The notes under the pieces were generated by a model. That model saw nothing but the letters and a program-made list of their open reading frames with translations. It did not search any database and was not told the origin of the DNA. A program made the translations under genes and the position numbers. Below, one piece after another: positions 7,642 to 14,917 of a stretch of DNA of 16,333 nucleotides. Source of the DNA: Leptospiraceae bacterium UBA2033 (GTDB taxonomy: Bacteria; Spirochaetota; Leptospiria; Leptospirales; Leptospiraceae); NCBI GenBank assembly GCA_002333425.1, contig DDBL01000009.1:1-16333 (forward strand), written 5' to 3'. Within the stretch, counting starts at the first letter, position 1. The number at the start of each line of letters is the position of its first letter.

Positions 7642-8412
7642 ATGAAAAAAGTAATTCTATTTTTTGTAATTTTAGTTTGTTTTATTTCTAATCAACCTAT
7701 TTCTATCACAGACAAAGAATTTGTAATTTTTTATTTTTGTGATATGAAAGGTCGTTACGAATTTGATCTAGATGGTCGAATGGGACTTGCTACTATTTCT
7801 GAATTAAAAAGACAAGAAAGCAAACGTTTTTACGATCACAGGGGACAAGTGTTTTTATTATCAGGTGGGAATTTTTCAGGAGTGGGGGATAATATGCGTT
7901 CTCACTTTGGACTTTTGAATAAAGCAGCATTTGATGCAGTATTTGTTGGAGAAGAAGAACTTTTATATCTGGAACAAAATTTAGCCCTTCGTAACTTAGA
8001 GCTTCCCCTCATTGCAGAGAGAGAAAATGAATTTAAAGCTATAAAAGAAAAACATATCACGTCACACGGTATTCATTTTAGAATTAGTAGTAATCTTCCT
8101 TCTATAGAAGATAAGAGTGTAGACATACAACTGTTATTCCATACCACAGGGTCTTATGATTATCTTAAATCTTTAGAAACTGAAAAACCTATATATTATT
8201 TTTTAAATGAGTCAGAAATTTCTTCTTTTAGTTTTAAGAAAAATATCTATACTGCACAATGCCCAAGTCCTGAAAAAATTGGAAAACTTAGTTTATTTTT
8301 TAGAAAAAAAAATCTTATTAGACAAAGACAAGAGTTTATTCCATTAAATTCAAAAGATTCCAATAACTCATGGTTAGAACCCGACAGAGAGATTATTAAC
8401 GAGTTGAAATAA
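7642..8412 (+). CDS. exported protein resembling a metallophosphatase with lost metal ligands
   Basis: A 256-residue protein with an N-terminal signal peptide (about 1-19). Its layout follows the catalytic domain of UshA-type 5'-nucleotidases: a first strand ending CDMKGR (33-38), DGRMGLATISELKRQ (44-58), LLSGGNFSG (72-80), FDAVFVGEEELLYLEQNL (97-114) and LPLIAE (121-126). At each metal-binding point the expected residue is changed: DxH is D34-M-K36, the GD aspartate is N77, and GNHE is GEEE (103-106). It should therefore be unable to hold a dinuclear metal site, a likely pseudoenzyme. The second UshA domain is absent. The gene follows the hydrolase lipoprotein by 7 bp with only a poorly spaced GGAAG, suggesting read-through translation. 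The homology is by motif order, not by search; it could be a novel fold. Confidence 0.55.
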   Translation: MKKVILFFVILVCFISNQPISITDKEFVIFYFCDMKGRYEFDLDGRMGLATISELKRQESKRFYDHRGQVFLLSGGNFSGVGDNMRSHFGLLNKAAFDAVFVGEEELLYLEQNLALRNLELPLIAERENEFKAIKEKHITSHGIHFRISSNLPSIEDKSVDIQLLFHTTGSYDYLKSLETEKPIYYFLNESEISSFSFKKNIYTAQCPSPEKIGKLSLFFRKKNLIRQRQEFIPLNSKDSNNSWLEPDREIINELK

Positions 8413-8515
8413 TATGAGTTCGGCATAGGAAACCTTTCTTTATATCGAATTTGCGTTTAGTATAACTTTTTAATACTTGCTAAATTTCAGAAATATGCGA
8501 GAACTTGTATCTATT

Positions 8516-9535
8516 ATGAAATTTAGATTTCTATTTGTTCTTCTTTTTTCTATAATTATCTTCACACTAAACTGTAAACGAAAGGCTTTTGATAAAAATG
8601 AATACGCTCAGTTATTAAGAGAACATCCTGTAACAGATATTCGTAATTATCCTCCGAAAGAAGGTGATTGGTCAAATCGTGTTTACAATATTGACAAAGA
8701 CCGAATTAGTTTTCTTACTCGGATGAATGAGATAGATGGGTTTGATGAAATTCCCATAGAGTCTAGTTCAGTTTCCGAAATGAAAAAGAAAATAAACTTT
8801 ATAAGAAACTCATTTCATCCCAAAATTAATAAGTTATTCAATGATTACGTATATGGGATTTATTTTTGTGAAAAGTTAGGCGGTACTGGCATTACTGGAT
8901 TTATTTATGACAACGAATCACAAAAGCCGGTCGGTGGTTTTATTATTATTGATTCTGACGTGATTCAAAAAACAGCAAATGAGTGGATTACATTTAAAGA
9001 AAGATCTGTTTTTGATGTTAGCGATATTCGTCTTGATATTTTAATCGAAAAAGAAAGTGAGAATACACTTGATAATGCGCTTAGATACATCATACTACAT
9101 GAAATGGGACATGTAATATCAAATACGTTAGGAATTACACCAAACCTAAGAGACACAACGTCGGATTACACTGATTATCCTTTCTTTGATAAAGCCTGGA
9201 CGTCGATGGATAAAAGTAGTTTTGATAAAGATATATTTCCTCTCAGATCATCTGTTACCTATTACGCACCTAAAGCAAATTTGTTAAATTTAGATAAAAT
9301 TTGGAATGAAATTTATCCAACTTTAGAGAAAACAAATTTTCCAACACTTTATGGTGCCACAAATGCATTAGACCATTTTGCTGAAACTTTTGTGTCTTAT
9401 GTTCACTGCATTCTAGACAATCGCCCATGGGAACTAACGCTTTCTAAAGGTGACAAAGTTATATTTAGAATGAAAAATAGAATTTATAAAATGGAGCGAG
9501 AGAAAGAATTTATTAAAAAAGTAATTTTTGAATAA
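8516..9535 (+). CDS. lipoprotein with an HExxH zinc metalloprotease motif
   Basis: A 339-residue predicted lipoprotein. The start at 8516 gives a clean signal MKFRFLFVLLFSIIIFTLNC with C20 as the lipidated cysteine; earlier in-frame TTG (8477) and ATG (8495) starts would add a polar leader and are less likely. The zinc site is HEMGH at 195-199 (ILHEMGHVIS), with a probable third ligand E290 in DHFAETFVSYVH, about 90 residues later as in gluzincin-like peptidases. It should be an envelope-anchored protease; the substrate is unknown. The gap of about 100 bp from the previous gene holds no clear promoter. Its stop lies one base from the stop of the convergent gene on the other strand. Family not named with certainty. 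Confidence 0.7.
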   Translation: MKFRFLFVLLFSIIIFTLNCKRKAFDKNEYAQLLREHPVTDIRNYPPKEGDWSNRVYNIDKDRISFLTRMNEIDGFDEIPIESSSVSEMKKKINFIRNSFHPKINKLFNDYVYGIYFCEKLGGTGITGFIYDNESQKPVGGFIIIDSDVIQKTANEWITFKERSVFDVSDIRLDILIEKESENTLDNALRYIILHEMGHVISNTLGITPNLRDTTSDYTDYPFFDKAWTSMDKSSFDKDIFPLRSSVTYYAPKANLLNLDKIWNEIYPTLEKTNFPTLYGATNALDHFAETFVSYVHCILDNRPWELTLSKGDKVIFRMKNRIYKMEREKEFIKKVIFE

Positions 9536-9536
9536 A

Positions 9537-11795
9537 CTAAATTTCCTTTTTTAACTTAGAAATATTGTTTCCTTTTACGTATTTAAAATAATCTCTTTCT
9601 ACTGCCTGGTATAAAAAATTGTAGTAACTTGCAATACCTGGATTTCGAGTTGCTGCAGATTGAAATTTAAAATGTTCCGCAATCTGAGTTCTGATATGAG
9701 GATTCTTTAGATCACTTCTCTGGAGGATAATCATGGTTGGCTTTCCCTTTGGAACAAAGTCTGAGGGTATAGTGATAATAGCTGAGTAAAATAACATTGC
9801 ATTTTCGATTGTTGATATAATTTTATCATCATTTTTTTCTTTAGCGAATACTTGTGAGTTTGCTTTGATTAAACTTAAATTTTCACGAATTGATTCTTTG
9901 AGACTAACTCTGTCGTGAATTCTTTCTTCAATTGAATTAAATTTTGGTTTAAATATATAAGATTCAGAAGCTTTTAAAATTACGTTTGTTTTTTCTGTTT
10001 CACTTGCTGTTGTATCATTTTTTGACTCATCATCACCGTCCTCTTTTTCTTCTCTGGTGATAAATGGTTTACGCCTAAATAGAATTGCAAAAAAAAGTCC
10101 AACCACAATGCTTACAGGGATACTCAAAAGTGCAAATAAAATGTTATCGTAAGTGCTATAAAGAACAAAAAAGTAAATCAATGACAAGGTAAATCCTGTT
10201 ACTCCTGCCACAACATTATAGCTGTTTTTAAATTCGATTCGATTTCTTCGTTTCGTTTCTAGGTTTTTTAGCTCTTCTATTTTTTTTAGTAATTTTTCTT
10301 TGTCTTCCTCAGTTACCATAGAGTCAATATCACTTCTATTAGATTCTTGCAGTTTTTCTAATATTAGTTTAGAAATATCAAGTTGTTTTTGGTAAGACTT
10401 ATTTTCCATTGCCAAACGAGTTAGGTTGTGGATAACGCAGGTTATGTAACCTGGGTGAGTCACATAGAAAAATTCTCTTCCTTCACTGTTCATTGATTCA
10501 AAAAATCCATATTTTGTTTGGATGATTTGTTTTAATTCTTTTTCGAGTTCGTATAATAACTGTTTGTCTTTGATATTCGATTTTGCCAGAGTTGCTTTTA
10601 GGTCTAGAACAAATAGTGTTAATTTTTCTCTTGTGTGTTCGTCAATTTTTTTCTGGATGTTTTCTAAGAAAACGCTAGATAAATACTTTTCTTTATAACG
10701 AGTTAGGTCATCCATTTTGGAATAAAGTTTTTTACAGATTTGCATTGACTCATTACAAGTATCTAGAATTTTTTTGATTCCTTCTTCCAAAGATGGGTTT
10801 CCCGGAAAACGTGTAATTAAATCAAAAAGTGCATCCATTCTTTCTTTGATTGTCTCGGGGTCATCAGGATAACTAACGTTGTATTTTTCCATAAAAGTAG
10901 AAAGATTTGTTTTGTAGATATGGAATTTAAGTTTTTCTGCCATACCACCCATATATTTTAAAACGAATTTTTCTAGACTTTCTACTTGCGACTTATAGTG
11001 ATAAATCACTTCGGGAACACGCGCATATTCACCATTATCCGTAAATTCAATTTTCTCCTGAATCATGTGGTAGTCTGGTAAAATTTGTAATAGTTTGTCT
11101 TGTTTTAGTCCATATTCAGTAAAATCTTCAATGAAGTCGTTAAGCGGAATATAGGAGTAGGGCAAAAAACCTTTTTTCAGAAGACTTACAAGCTCACTCT
11201 CGATTGAGAGAAGTTTAGGAAACAACCATTCACTTCCATTTTTACTGAGACGTAACAAGGAAATTTCTGTTGTATCATCGGAGCGTCTTGTATTTTTTGC
11301 TCTTGTGTTTAGCATTTGGTCTATGATATTTTTTGAATAATTAAAACAGTTTTCGCGATAGAGTGCTATTGGAGTTTGTTTTTCTTTTTGCGGAGCTATT
11401 AGTAAAATTTTCGGAATAACTTTAATATCTTCACTTATTAGAATTGGGTAGAGATAACCATACTTTTCTTTTCCATTTGTATAAAGATCTAACATCTGTT
11501 TTAAAGCTCCATTAATCGCAGCAGATGTTTTTTCTGTATCTTTTAATGCAGTTTCTTTTTGTAATAAAATATGTAAATAATCAAGGGTTAGTAAAGTATT
11601 GACTTCCGATTCAGATCCATTTAAACTTTTTATTTGATTGTGTCTGTCCCTTGCTAAATCTAAAATCCGTTTGAGTAGGTTTGTGACTTTTGAATAGTTT
11701 GGTATATGAATGAAGGCGGCAGAGTCTTCTTTGGATTTCCCTGAATCAAACAGGGATGACATTTTGGGATCTGTTAAAACACTTTTTGAATCCAT
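9537..11795 (-). CDS. large two-TM membrane protein of unknown function
   Basis: A 752-residue protein I do not recognise beyond a resemblance to spirochaetal conserved hypotheticals. Residues 1-520 are soluble and mostly helical, with charged stretches that may be coiled coil (about 370-430 and 465-520). Two transmembrane helices follow (about 527-546 and 552-573), joined by a short loop, then an acidic linker (580-600) and a C-terminal soluble domain of about 150 residues. There is no signal peptide, so both large parts probably face the cytoplasm on an inner-membrane hairpin. The ATG lies 58 bp downstream of the cyclic-nucleotide-binding protein gene, on the same strand, preceded by a weak TAGG. 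Co-transcription with it is likely, and the pair may work together, but no function is assigned. Confidence 0.75.
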   Translation of the reverse strand: MDSKSVLTDPKMSSLFDSGKSKEDSAAFIHIPNYSKVTNLLKRILDLARDRHNQIKSLNGSESEVNTLLTLDYLHILLQKETALKDTEKTSAAINGALKQMLDLYTNGKEKYGYLYPILISEDIKVIPKILLIAPQKEKQTPIALYRENCFNYSKNIIDQMLNTRAKNTRRSDDTTEISLLRLSKNGSEWLFPKLLSIESELVSLLKKGFLPYSYIPLNDFIEDFTEYGLKQDKLLQILPDYHMIQEKIEFTDNGEYARVPEVIYHYKSQVESLEKFVLKYMGGMAEKLKFHIYKTNLSTFMEKYNVSYPDDPETIKERMDALFDLITRFPGNPSLEEGIKKILDTCNESMQICKKLYSKMDDLTRYKEKYLSSVFLENIQKKIDEHTREKLTLFVLDLKATLAKSNIKDKQLLYELEKELKQIIQTKYGFFESMNSEGREFFYVTHPGYITCVIHNLTRLAMENKSYQKQLDISKLILEKLQESNRSDIDSMVTEEDKEKLLKKIEELKNLETKRRNRIEFKNSYNVVAGVTGFTLSLIYFFVLYSTYDNILFALLSIPVSIVVGLFFAILFRRKPFITREEKEDGDDESKNDTTASETEKTNVILKASESYIFKPKFNSIEERIHDRVSLKESIRENLSLIKANSQVFAKEKNDDKIISTIENAMLFYSAIITIPSDFVPKGKPTMIILQRSDLKNPHIRTQIAEHFKFQSAATRNPGIASYYNFLYQAVERDYFKYVKGNNISKLKKEI

Positions 11796-11853
11796 ACTTA
11801 TAGCCTACAATATTTTCGGAAAATTCATTTCCTTACAATAATTCTTTATTATT

Positions 11854-13080
11854 TTAAATTACAATTTCTTTCAAAACTCTTGCGTTTCTTTTTTTGACGG
11901 AATCAACTTTTGCATCTAGAATAAATCTGTCCTTTACTACTACAAGTCCATTTGAGAAAGATAAGTTTTGATCGGATAAAAATTCGTTAATTCTATCACT
12001 GTTTATATCCATAATATCAACCATTCGTAAAAGCTCTTGCAATGAAAATCTAAAAATAAATTTATCTTTTACTTTTTCTGGCTCGGGTTTAGCCATTTCA
12101 TCGGCTATGAGCATTTGAAGTTGTACGTAGAGCTTAACGTTCGGGTCACTTACCTTTAACATATATACTCTATGGAAAGCGTACCAGAGTCTTCTTGCAA
12201 TGATGTGAAAAATTTTAATGAGAATCGTTTCATCTACTTTTTCTAGAATTGTATCTGCGGTTAATCGCTGTATAACGCAATCTTCAAATGCGATTGCAGT
12301 AGCATTTCTAGATATTTGGTTTAAAATTGCCATCTCACCGAAGATTTCCCCTTTTCCCAAAATTCCAAGAATGAATTCATGACCATCTACTAATTTACTG
12401 ATTTTGATAGAGCCTTGCATTACTATATAGAAGAATTCGTCTTCTGGCTCATTTTCCACAAAAACGATATCGCCTTTTTTTAGTATAAAAGTAGATTCGT
12501 CTGAGTAATTTGGGTAGTTCGGAAGTGTGTAATTTGGATTTTCTTTTTTTAGAATTGTCTCTGCTTCTATGACTTTCTCTGGATTTTTTTCTCGGACAAA
12601 TTTTCCTTCTAGGTATTTTTTTAAAGAAAAACAGGCGAGTTTTTTTTGCTCATGTTCTAAGTAAAATAAAGCATTTTGAATTAACTTCTCTGGATAATCA
12701 TCGTTATACTTTACTTCTTTTTTGGACGGATCTATATGCTCAATAAATGCTCTAAGTTTTTCTGCATTATAAGAAATGATTTTTAGAAATACATCTTTGT
12801 TGTTTCGCAAATACTCAAAAAAATTTTCCAATGAAAGTCGAATTACTATACAATCTGTAGCAGCAACTAACGTACTACTATGAGGATTTCGAGTGATCGC
12901 AGATACATATCCGAAAGTATCACCTGGTAGGTATCGGTTCAGATTTTTAGAATTGAATCTAAATATGGACTCAATTTGAATTTCTCCTGATTTTAAGATA
13001 TACACCTCCCCAGGGTTTTGGGTATGTGCCATTGTAATCATAGCACCTTTGGGATATTGGATTACTGTTTTGTTATGCAT
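11854..13080 (-). CDS. dual cyclic-nucleotide-binding domain protein with winged-helix-like C-terminus
   Basis: A 408-residue cytoplasmic protein. A first cNMP-binding fold spans about 5-110, but its phosphate-binding loop (PGDTFGYVSAITRNPHSST, 52-70) lacks the glutamate and arginine that grip the cyclic phosphate. The second domain (about 195-285) has an intact loop, GEIFGEMAILNQISRNATA (244-262), with E249 and R258, so it should bind cAMP or cGMP. Residues about 340-390 (FSLQELLRMVDI ... VVVKDRF) have the helix-turn-helix and wing layout of Crp/Fnr, in weak form. It may be a DNA-binding regulator or a signalling scaffold. The frame opens at a TTG (13107); the ATG at 13080 (MHNKTVIQYPKG) is preferred because the domain begins there. 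Neither start has a clear RBS. The 752-residue membrane protein gene follows 58 bp downstream. Confidence 0.8.
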   Translation of the reverse strand: MHNKTVIQYPKGAMITMAHTQNPGEVYILKSGEIQIESIFRFNSKNLNRYLPGDTFGYVSAITRNPHSSTLVAATDCIVIRLSLENFFEYLRNNKDVFLKIISYNAEKLRAFIEHIDPSKKEVKYNDDYPEKLIQNALFYLEHEQKKLACFSLKKYLEGKFVREKNPEKVIEAETILKKENPNYTLPNYPNYSDESTFILKKGDIVFVENEPEDEFFYIVMQGSIKISKLVDGHEFILGILGKGEIFGEMAILNQISRNATAIAFEDCVIQRLTADTILEKVDETILIKIFHIIARRLWYAFHRVYMLKVSDPNVKLYVQLQMLIADEMAKPEPEKVKDKFIFRFSLQELLRMVDIMDINSDRINEFLSDQNLSFSNGLVVVKDRFILDAKVDSVKKRNARVLKEIVI

Positions 13081-13112
13081 AGTTAGAATCGCTTGAATAT
13101 ATACCAATTCTC

Positions 13113-13130
13113 AAATCTATGAATAGATTT
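13113..13130 (-). promoter_or_regulatory. palindrome upstream of the cNMP-binding gene
   Basis: aaatcta (13113-13119) and tagattt (13124-13130) form a perfect 7-bp inverted repeat around tgaa, 32 bp upstream of the chosen ATG. On the minus strand a TATATT (13096-13101) lies between it and the start and could be a -10 element, though no good -35 is seen. The site could be an operator or only an AT-rich palindrome. Confidence 0.3.
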
Positions 13131-13322
13131 CTATGCAAAAAAGGCGGGATTTAAGGTTTCTGTTCTATCGGGAAATAAGCCTGTCTTTGTTTTTTTTTGC
13201 GTTGAGCGTTGAAATAAAAAATATTGTTTATCCAAGCTTCATGAATTAACTAGAGAAATGGGGATAATCCTTATGATCCCCACTTAGGAAAGCGATTATT
13301 ATTCATTGAGGCTGTCCAAAAG

Positions 13323-13362
13323 CATAATTTTTGAAGCATTATGTAATGATTCAAAAATTATG
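13323..13362. repeat. long near-perfect hairpin
   Basis: cataatttttgaa (13323-13335) and ttcaaaaattatg (13350-13362) are perfect 13-bp inverted repeats. Inside them catta (13337-13341) pairs with taatg (13344-13348) after a single g/a mismatch, leaving a 2-nt loop. The 40-nt unit could form an almost complete stem on either strand. On the minus strand it lies 88 nt after the transporter stop and is followed by cttttgg, a short T-run, so it could act as a terminator or 3' stabiliser. The adjoining ggctgtccaaaag resembles ends of some insertion sequences, so it could instead be a remnant or miniature element. Confidence 0.6.
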
Positions 13363-13400
13363 ACGCTAGCGCTATTGAGTTTATGCCATGAAACCTTATT

Positions 13401-13427
13401 TCTCTGCGTCTCAGTGCCTCTGTGGCT
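13401..13427 (+). repeat. dispersed 'ctctgtg' repeat, copy C
   Basis: tctctgcg, tctcagtg and cctctgtggc match copy A in the same orientation, with the core gtgcctctgtggc identical in A, B and C. It begins 23 bp downstream of the ammonium transporter stop, far from the A/B/D cluster, which shows the repeat is dispersed rather than local. Confidence 0.7.
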
Positions 13428-13449
13428 AATGCTTTCTCACACTCTAAGT

Positions 13450-14886
13450 CTAAGATTTATAATCAGGATAAGCTTCGTTTCCATGCTCTAATAAATCTAA
13501 TCCAACAATCTCTTCATCTTCGCTCACTCTAAGCCCCATCGTTTTATGAATTATAAAAAATACGACGTAACTTAGAGAGAATGCCCAAACAAAAGCTGCC
13601 ATTGCACCAACTAATTGAGTAATTAATAAAGAGATTCCACCACCAAAGAAGAGTCCATTTGGACCTCCTCCAAAAGTTGCATCTGCAAACAGACCGACAG
13701 CTAAAGTACCCCATGCTCCATTTAGCCCGTGAACACTTACAGCTCCGACTGGATCATCTACACCAATTTTATCCAAGAATAAAACTCCGCCAACTACTAA
13801 TAATCCGCCGATTAAACCAATGATTACAGCAGAGGTAACTCCTACATTATTACAACCTGCAGTGATTGCGACTAATCCTGCTAATCCGCCGTTGAGAGTA
13901 ATACCAATATCTGGTTTTTTAAATAGAATCCAACTTAGTGTCATAGCAGAAATTGCCCCTGCTGCCGCCGCCATATTCGTAGTAATTGCAATGATTGCAA
14001 ACGATCCACCATCAATTATTCCAGTACTTCCTGGATTAAATCCAAACCAACCAAGCCATAGAATAAAGACACCCATAGCGGCTATTGTCATGTTATGCCC
14101 TAAAATTGGAATAATGGTTCCACCTGGTTGGTATCTGCCGAGTCTAGGTTTTAATACGATAGTACCTGCAAGACCTGCCCAACCACCGATAGAATGAACT
14201 ACAGTAGAACCAGCAAAATCTATGAAACCCATTTTAGATAAAAAACCAGAATTATTTGTATCAAATAAATTCGACCAGACAAAACTTCCAAAAATCGGAT
14301 AGATAAACGCTGTCATTAAAAAAGAGAAAAGTAAATAAGCGGTAAACTTTGTTCTTTCTGCCATTGCACCGGATACTATGGTAGTAGCCGTTGCAGCAAA
14401 TACTAACTGAAATAAGAAAAATCCAAATTTATTCGGAGAAGGTTTTCCATCTTCTAAGAGAAGGCTTGTTTCTAAAAAAGAAATTTTTCCAAGACCAATA
14501 CCTTCTATAATGTGTGGACCAAACATGAGGGAAAACCCAATTAGCCAAAAACAAATAGAGCCTATTGTAAAATCGGATAGATTTTTCATTAGAATATTTA
14601 CTGTATTTTTCGCCCTTGTAAAACCTGCTTCTACTAATGCAAAACCTGCTTGCATAAAAAATACAAGAAAGGCAGCAATACAAACCCAGAGAAGATTGAT
14701 TTCACTTCTAAGTTTTTCGGATTCACTTTTTACGAGTGCTGCTTTTTCTTTTAGAGTATTGATTTCTGCTTGGAATGATTGAATTACCTCTTCAGGCGAA
14801 GGAGTAATAACTTCCGTTGTAGGAATATCCTCTGCAAAACTGCTTAGTGTAAAAGAGAAGAGAAATAAGAATAAGATTCTTTTCAT
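13450..14886 (-). CDS. amt: ammonium transporter, Amt family
   Basis: A 478-residue inner-membrane ammonium channel, longer than E. coli AmtB (about 430). A signal peptide (cleavage near A18, SFA-ED) precedes a helical, probably coiled-coil, periplasmic segment (about 33-64) before the first membrane helix. The Amt core follows with conserved D224 and the pore twin-histidine pair H231 (FAGSTVVHSIGG) and H386 (SVHGLNGAWGT), and the typical C-terminal GLRVSEDEEIVGLDLLEHG segment (451-469) that GlnK-type proteins contact in the family. AAGGA at 14894-14898 lies 7 nt before the ATG. No glnB/glnK gene adjoins it; instead a GAF-SpoIIE-TPR phosphatase gene ends 31 bp upstream on the same strand, so the two are probably an operon. 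The pore looks intact. Confidence 0.95.
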   Translation of the reverse strand: MKRILFLFLFSFTLSSFAEDIPTTEVITPSPEEVIQSFQAEINTLKEKAALVKSESEKLRSEINLLWVCIAAFLVFFMQAGFALVEAGFTRAKNTVNILMKNLSDFTIGSICFWLIGFSLMFGPHIIEGIGLGKISFLETSLLLEDGKPSPNKFGFFLFQLVFAATATTIVSGAMAERTKFTAYLLFSFLMTAFIYPIFGSFVWSNLFDTNNSGFLSKMGFIDFAGSTVVHSIGGWAGLAGTIVLKPRLGRYQPGGTIIPILGHNMTIAAMGVFILWLGWFGFNPGSTGIIDGGSFAIIAITTNMAAAAGAISAMTLSWILFKKPDIGITLNGGLAGLVAITAGCNNVGVTSAVIIGLIGGLLVVGGVLFLDKIGVDDPVGAVSVHGLNGAWGTLAVGLFADATFGGGPNGLFFGGGISLLITQLVGAMAAFVWAFSLSYVVFFIIHKTMGLRVSEDEEIVGLDLLEHGNEAYPDYKS

Positions 14887-14917
14887 TTTGTGTTCCTTTT
14901 GTATTTGATAAAAATTT

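Larger units (their letters stand above)
13131..13449. other. intergenic stretch with inverted repeats and repeat C
   Basis: About 320 bp between the cNMP-binding gene and the ammonium transporter gene, both on the minus strand. It holds no credible gene. Contents: an inverted repeat ggggat/atcccc (13260-13265 and 13276-13281, 10-nt loop), the long hairpin at 13323-13362, and repeat C at 13401-13427. The part nearest the cNMP gene (13131-13255) is AT-rich with no recognisable element beyond a T-run at 13188-13198. A canonical GC-stem plus T-run terminator for the transporter gene is not present. Confidence 0.6.

Noticed and set aside
8477..8515. Earlier TTG/ATG starts for the metalloprotease lipoprotein
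   Set aside because: They put polar residues before an otherwise typical lipoprotein signal; no better RBS is present.
13260..13281. ggggat/atcccc inverted repeat as a terminator of amt
   Set aside because: No T-run follows on either strand and it lies about 170 bp from the stop; kept only as an inverted repeat within the intergenic entry.
13310..13400. Insertion sequence suggested by ggctgtccaaaag
   Set aside because: No matching inverted end and no transposase fragment is found nearby, so an IS is not called.
13306..13491. Plus-strand 61-codon open frame in the Amt/cNMP gap
   Set aside because: It is made of the hairpin and repeat C and runs into the 3' end of amt on the opposite strand.
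13820..14197. Plus-strand open frame of 125 codons inside amt
   Set aside because: It is the antisense shadow of the well-supported transporter gene; composition is low-complexity (Pro/Ile/Ala-rich).
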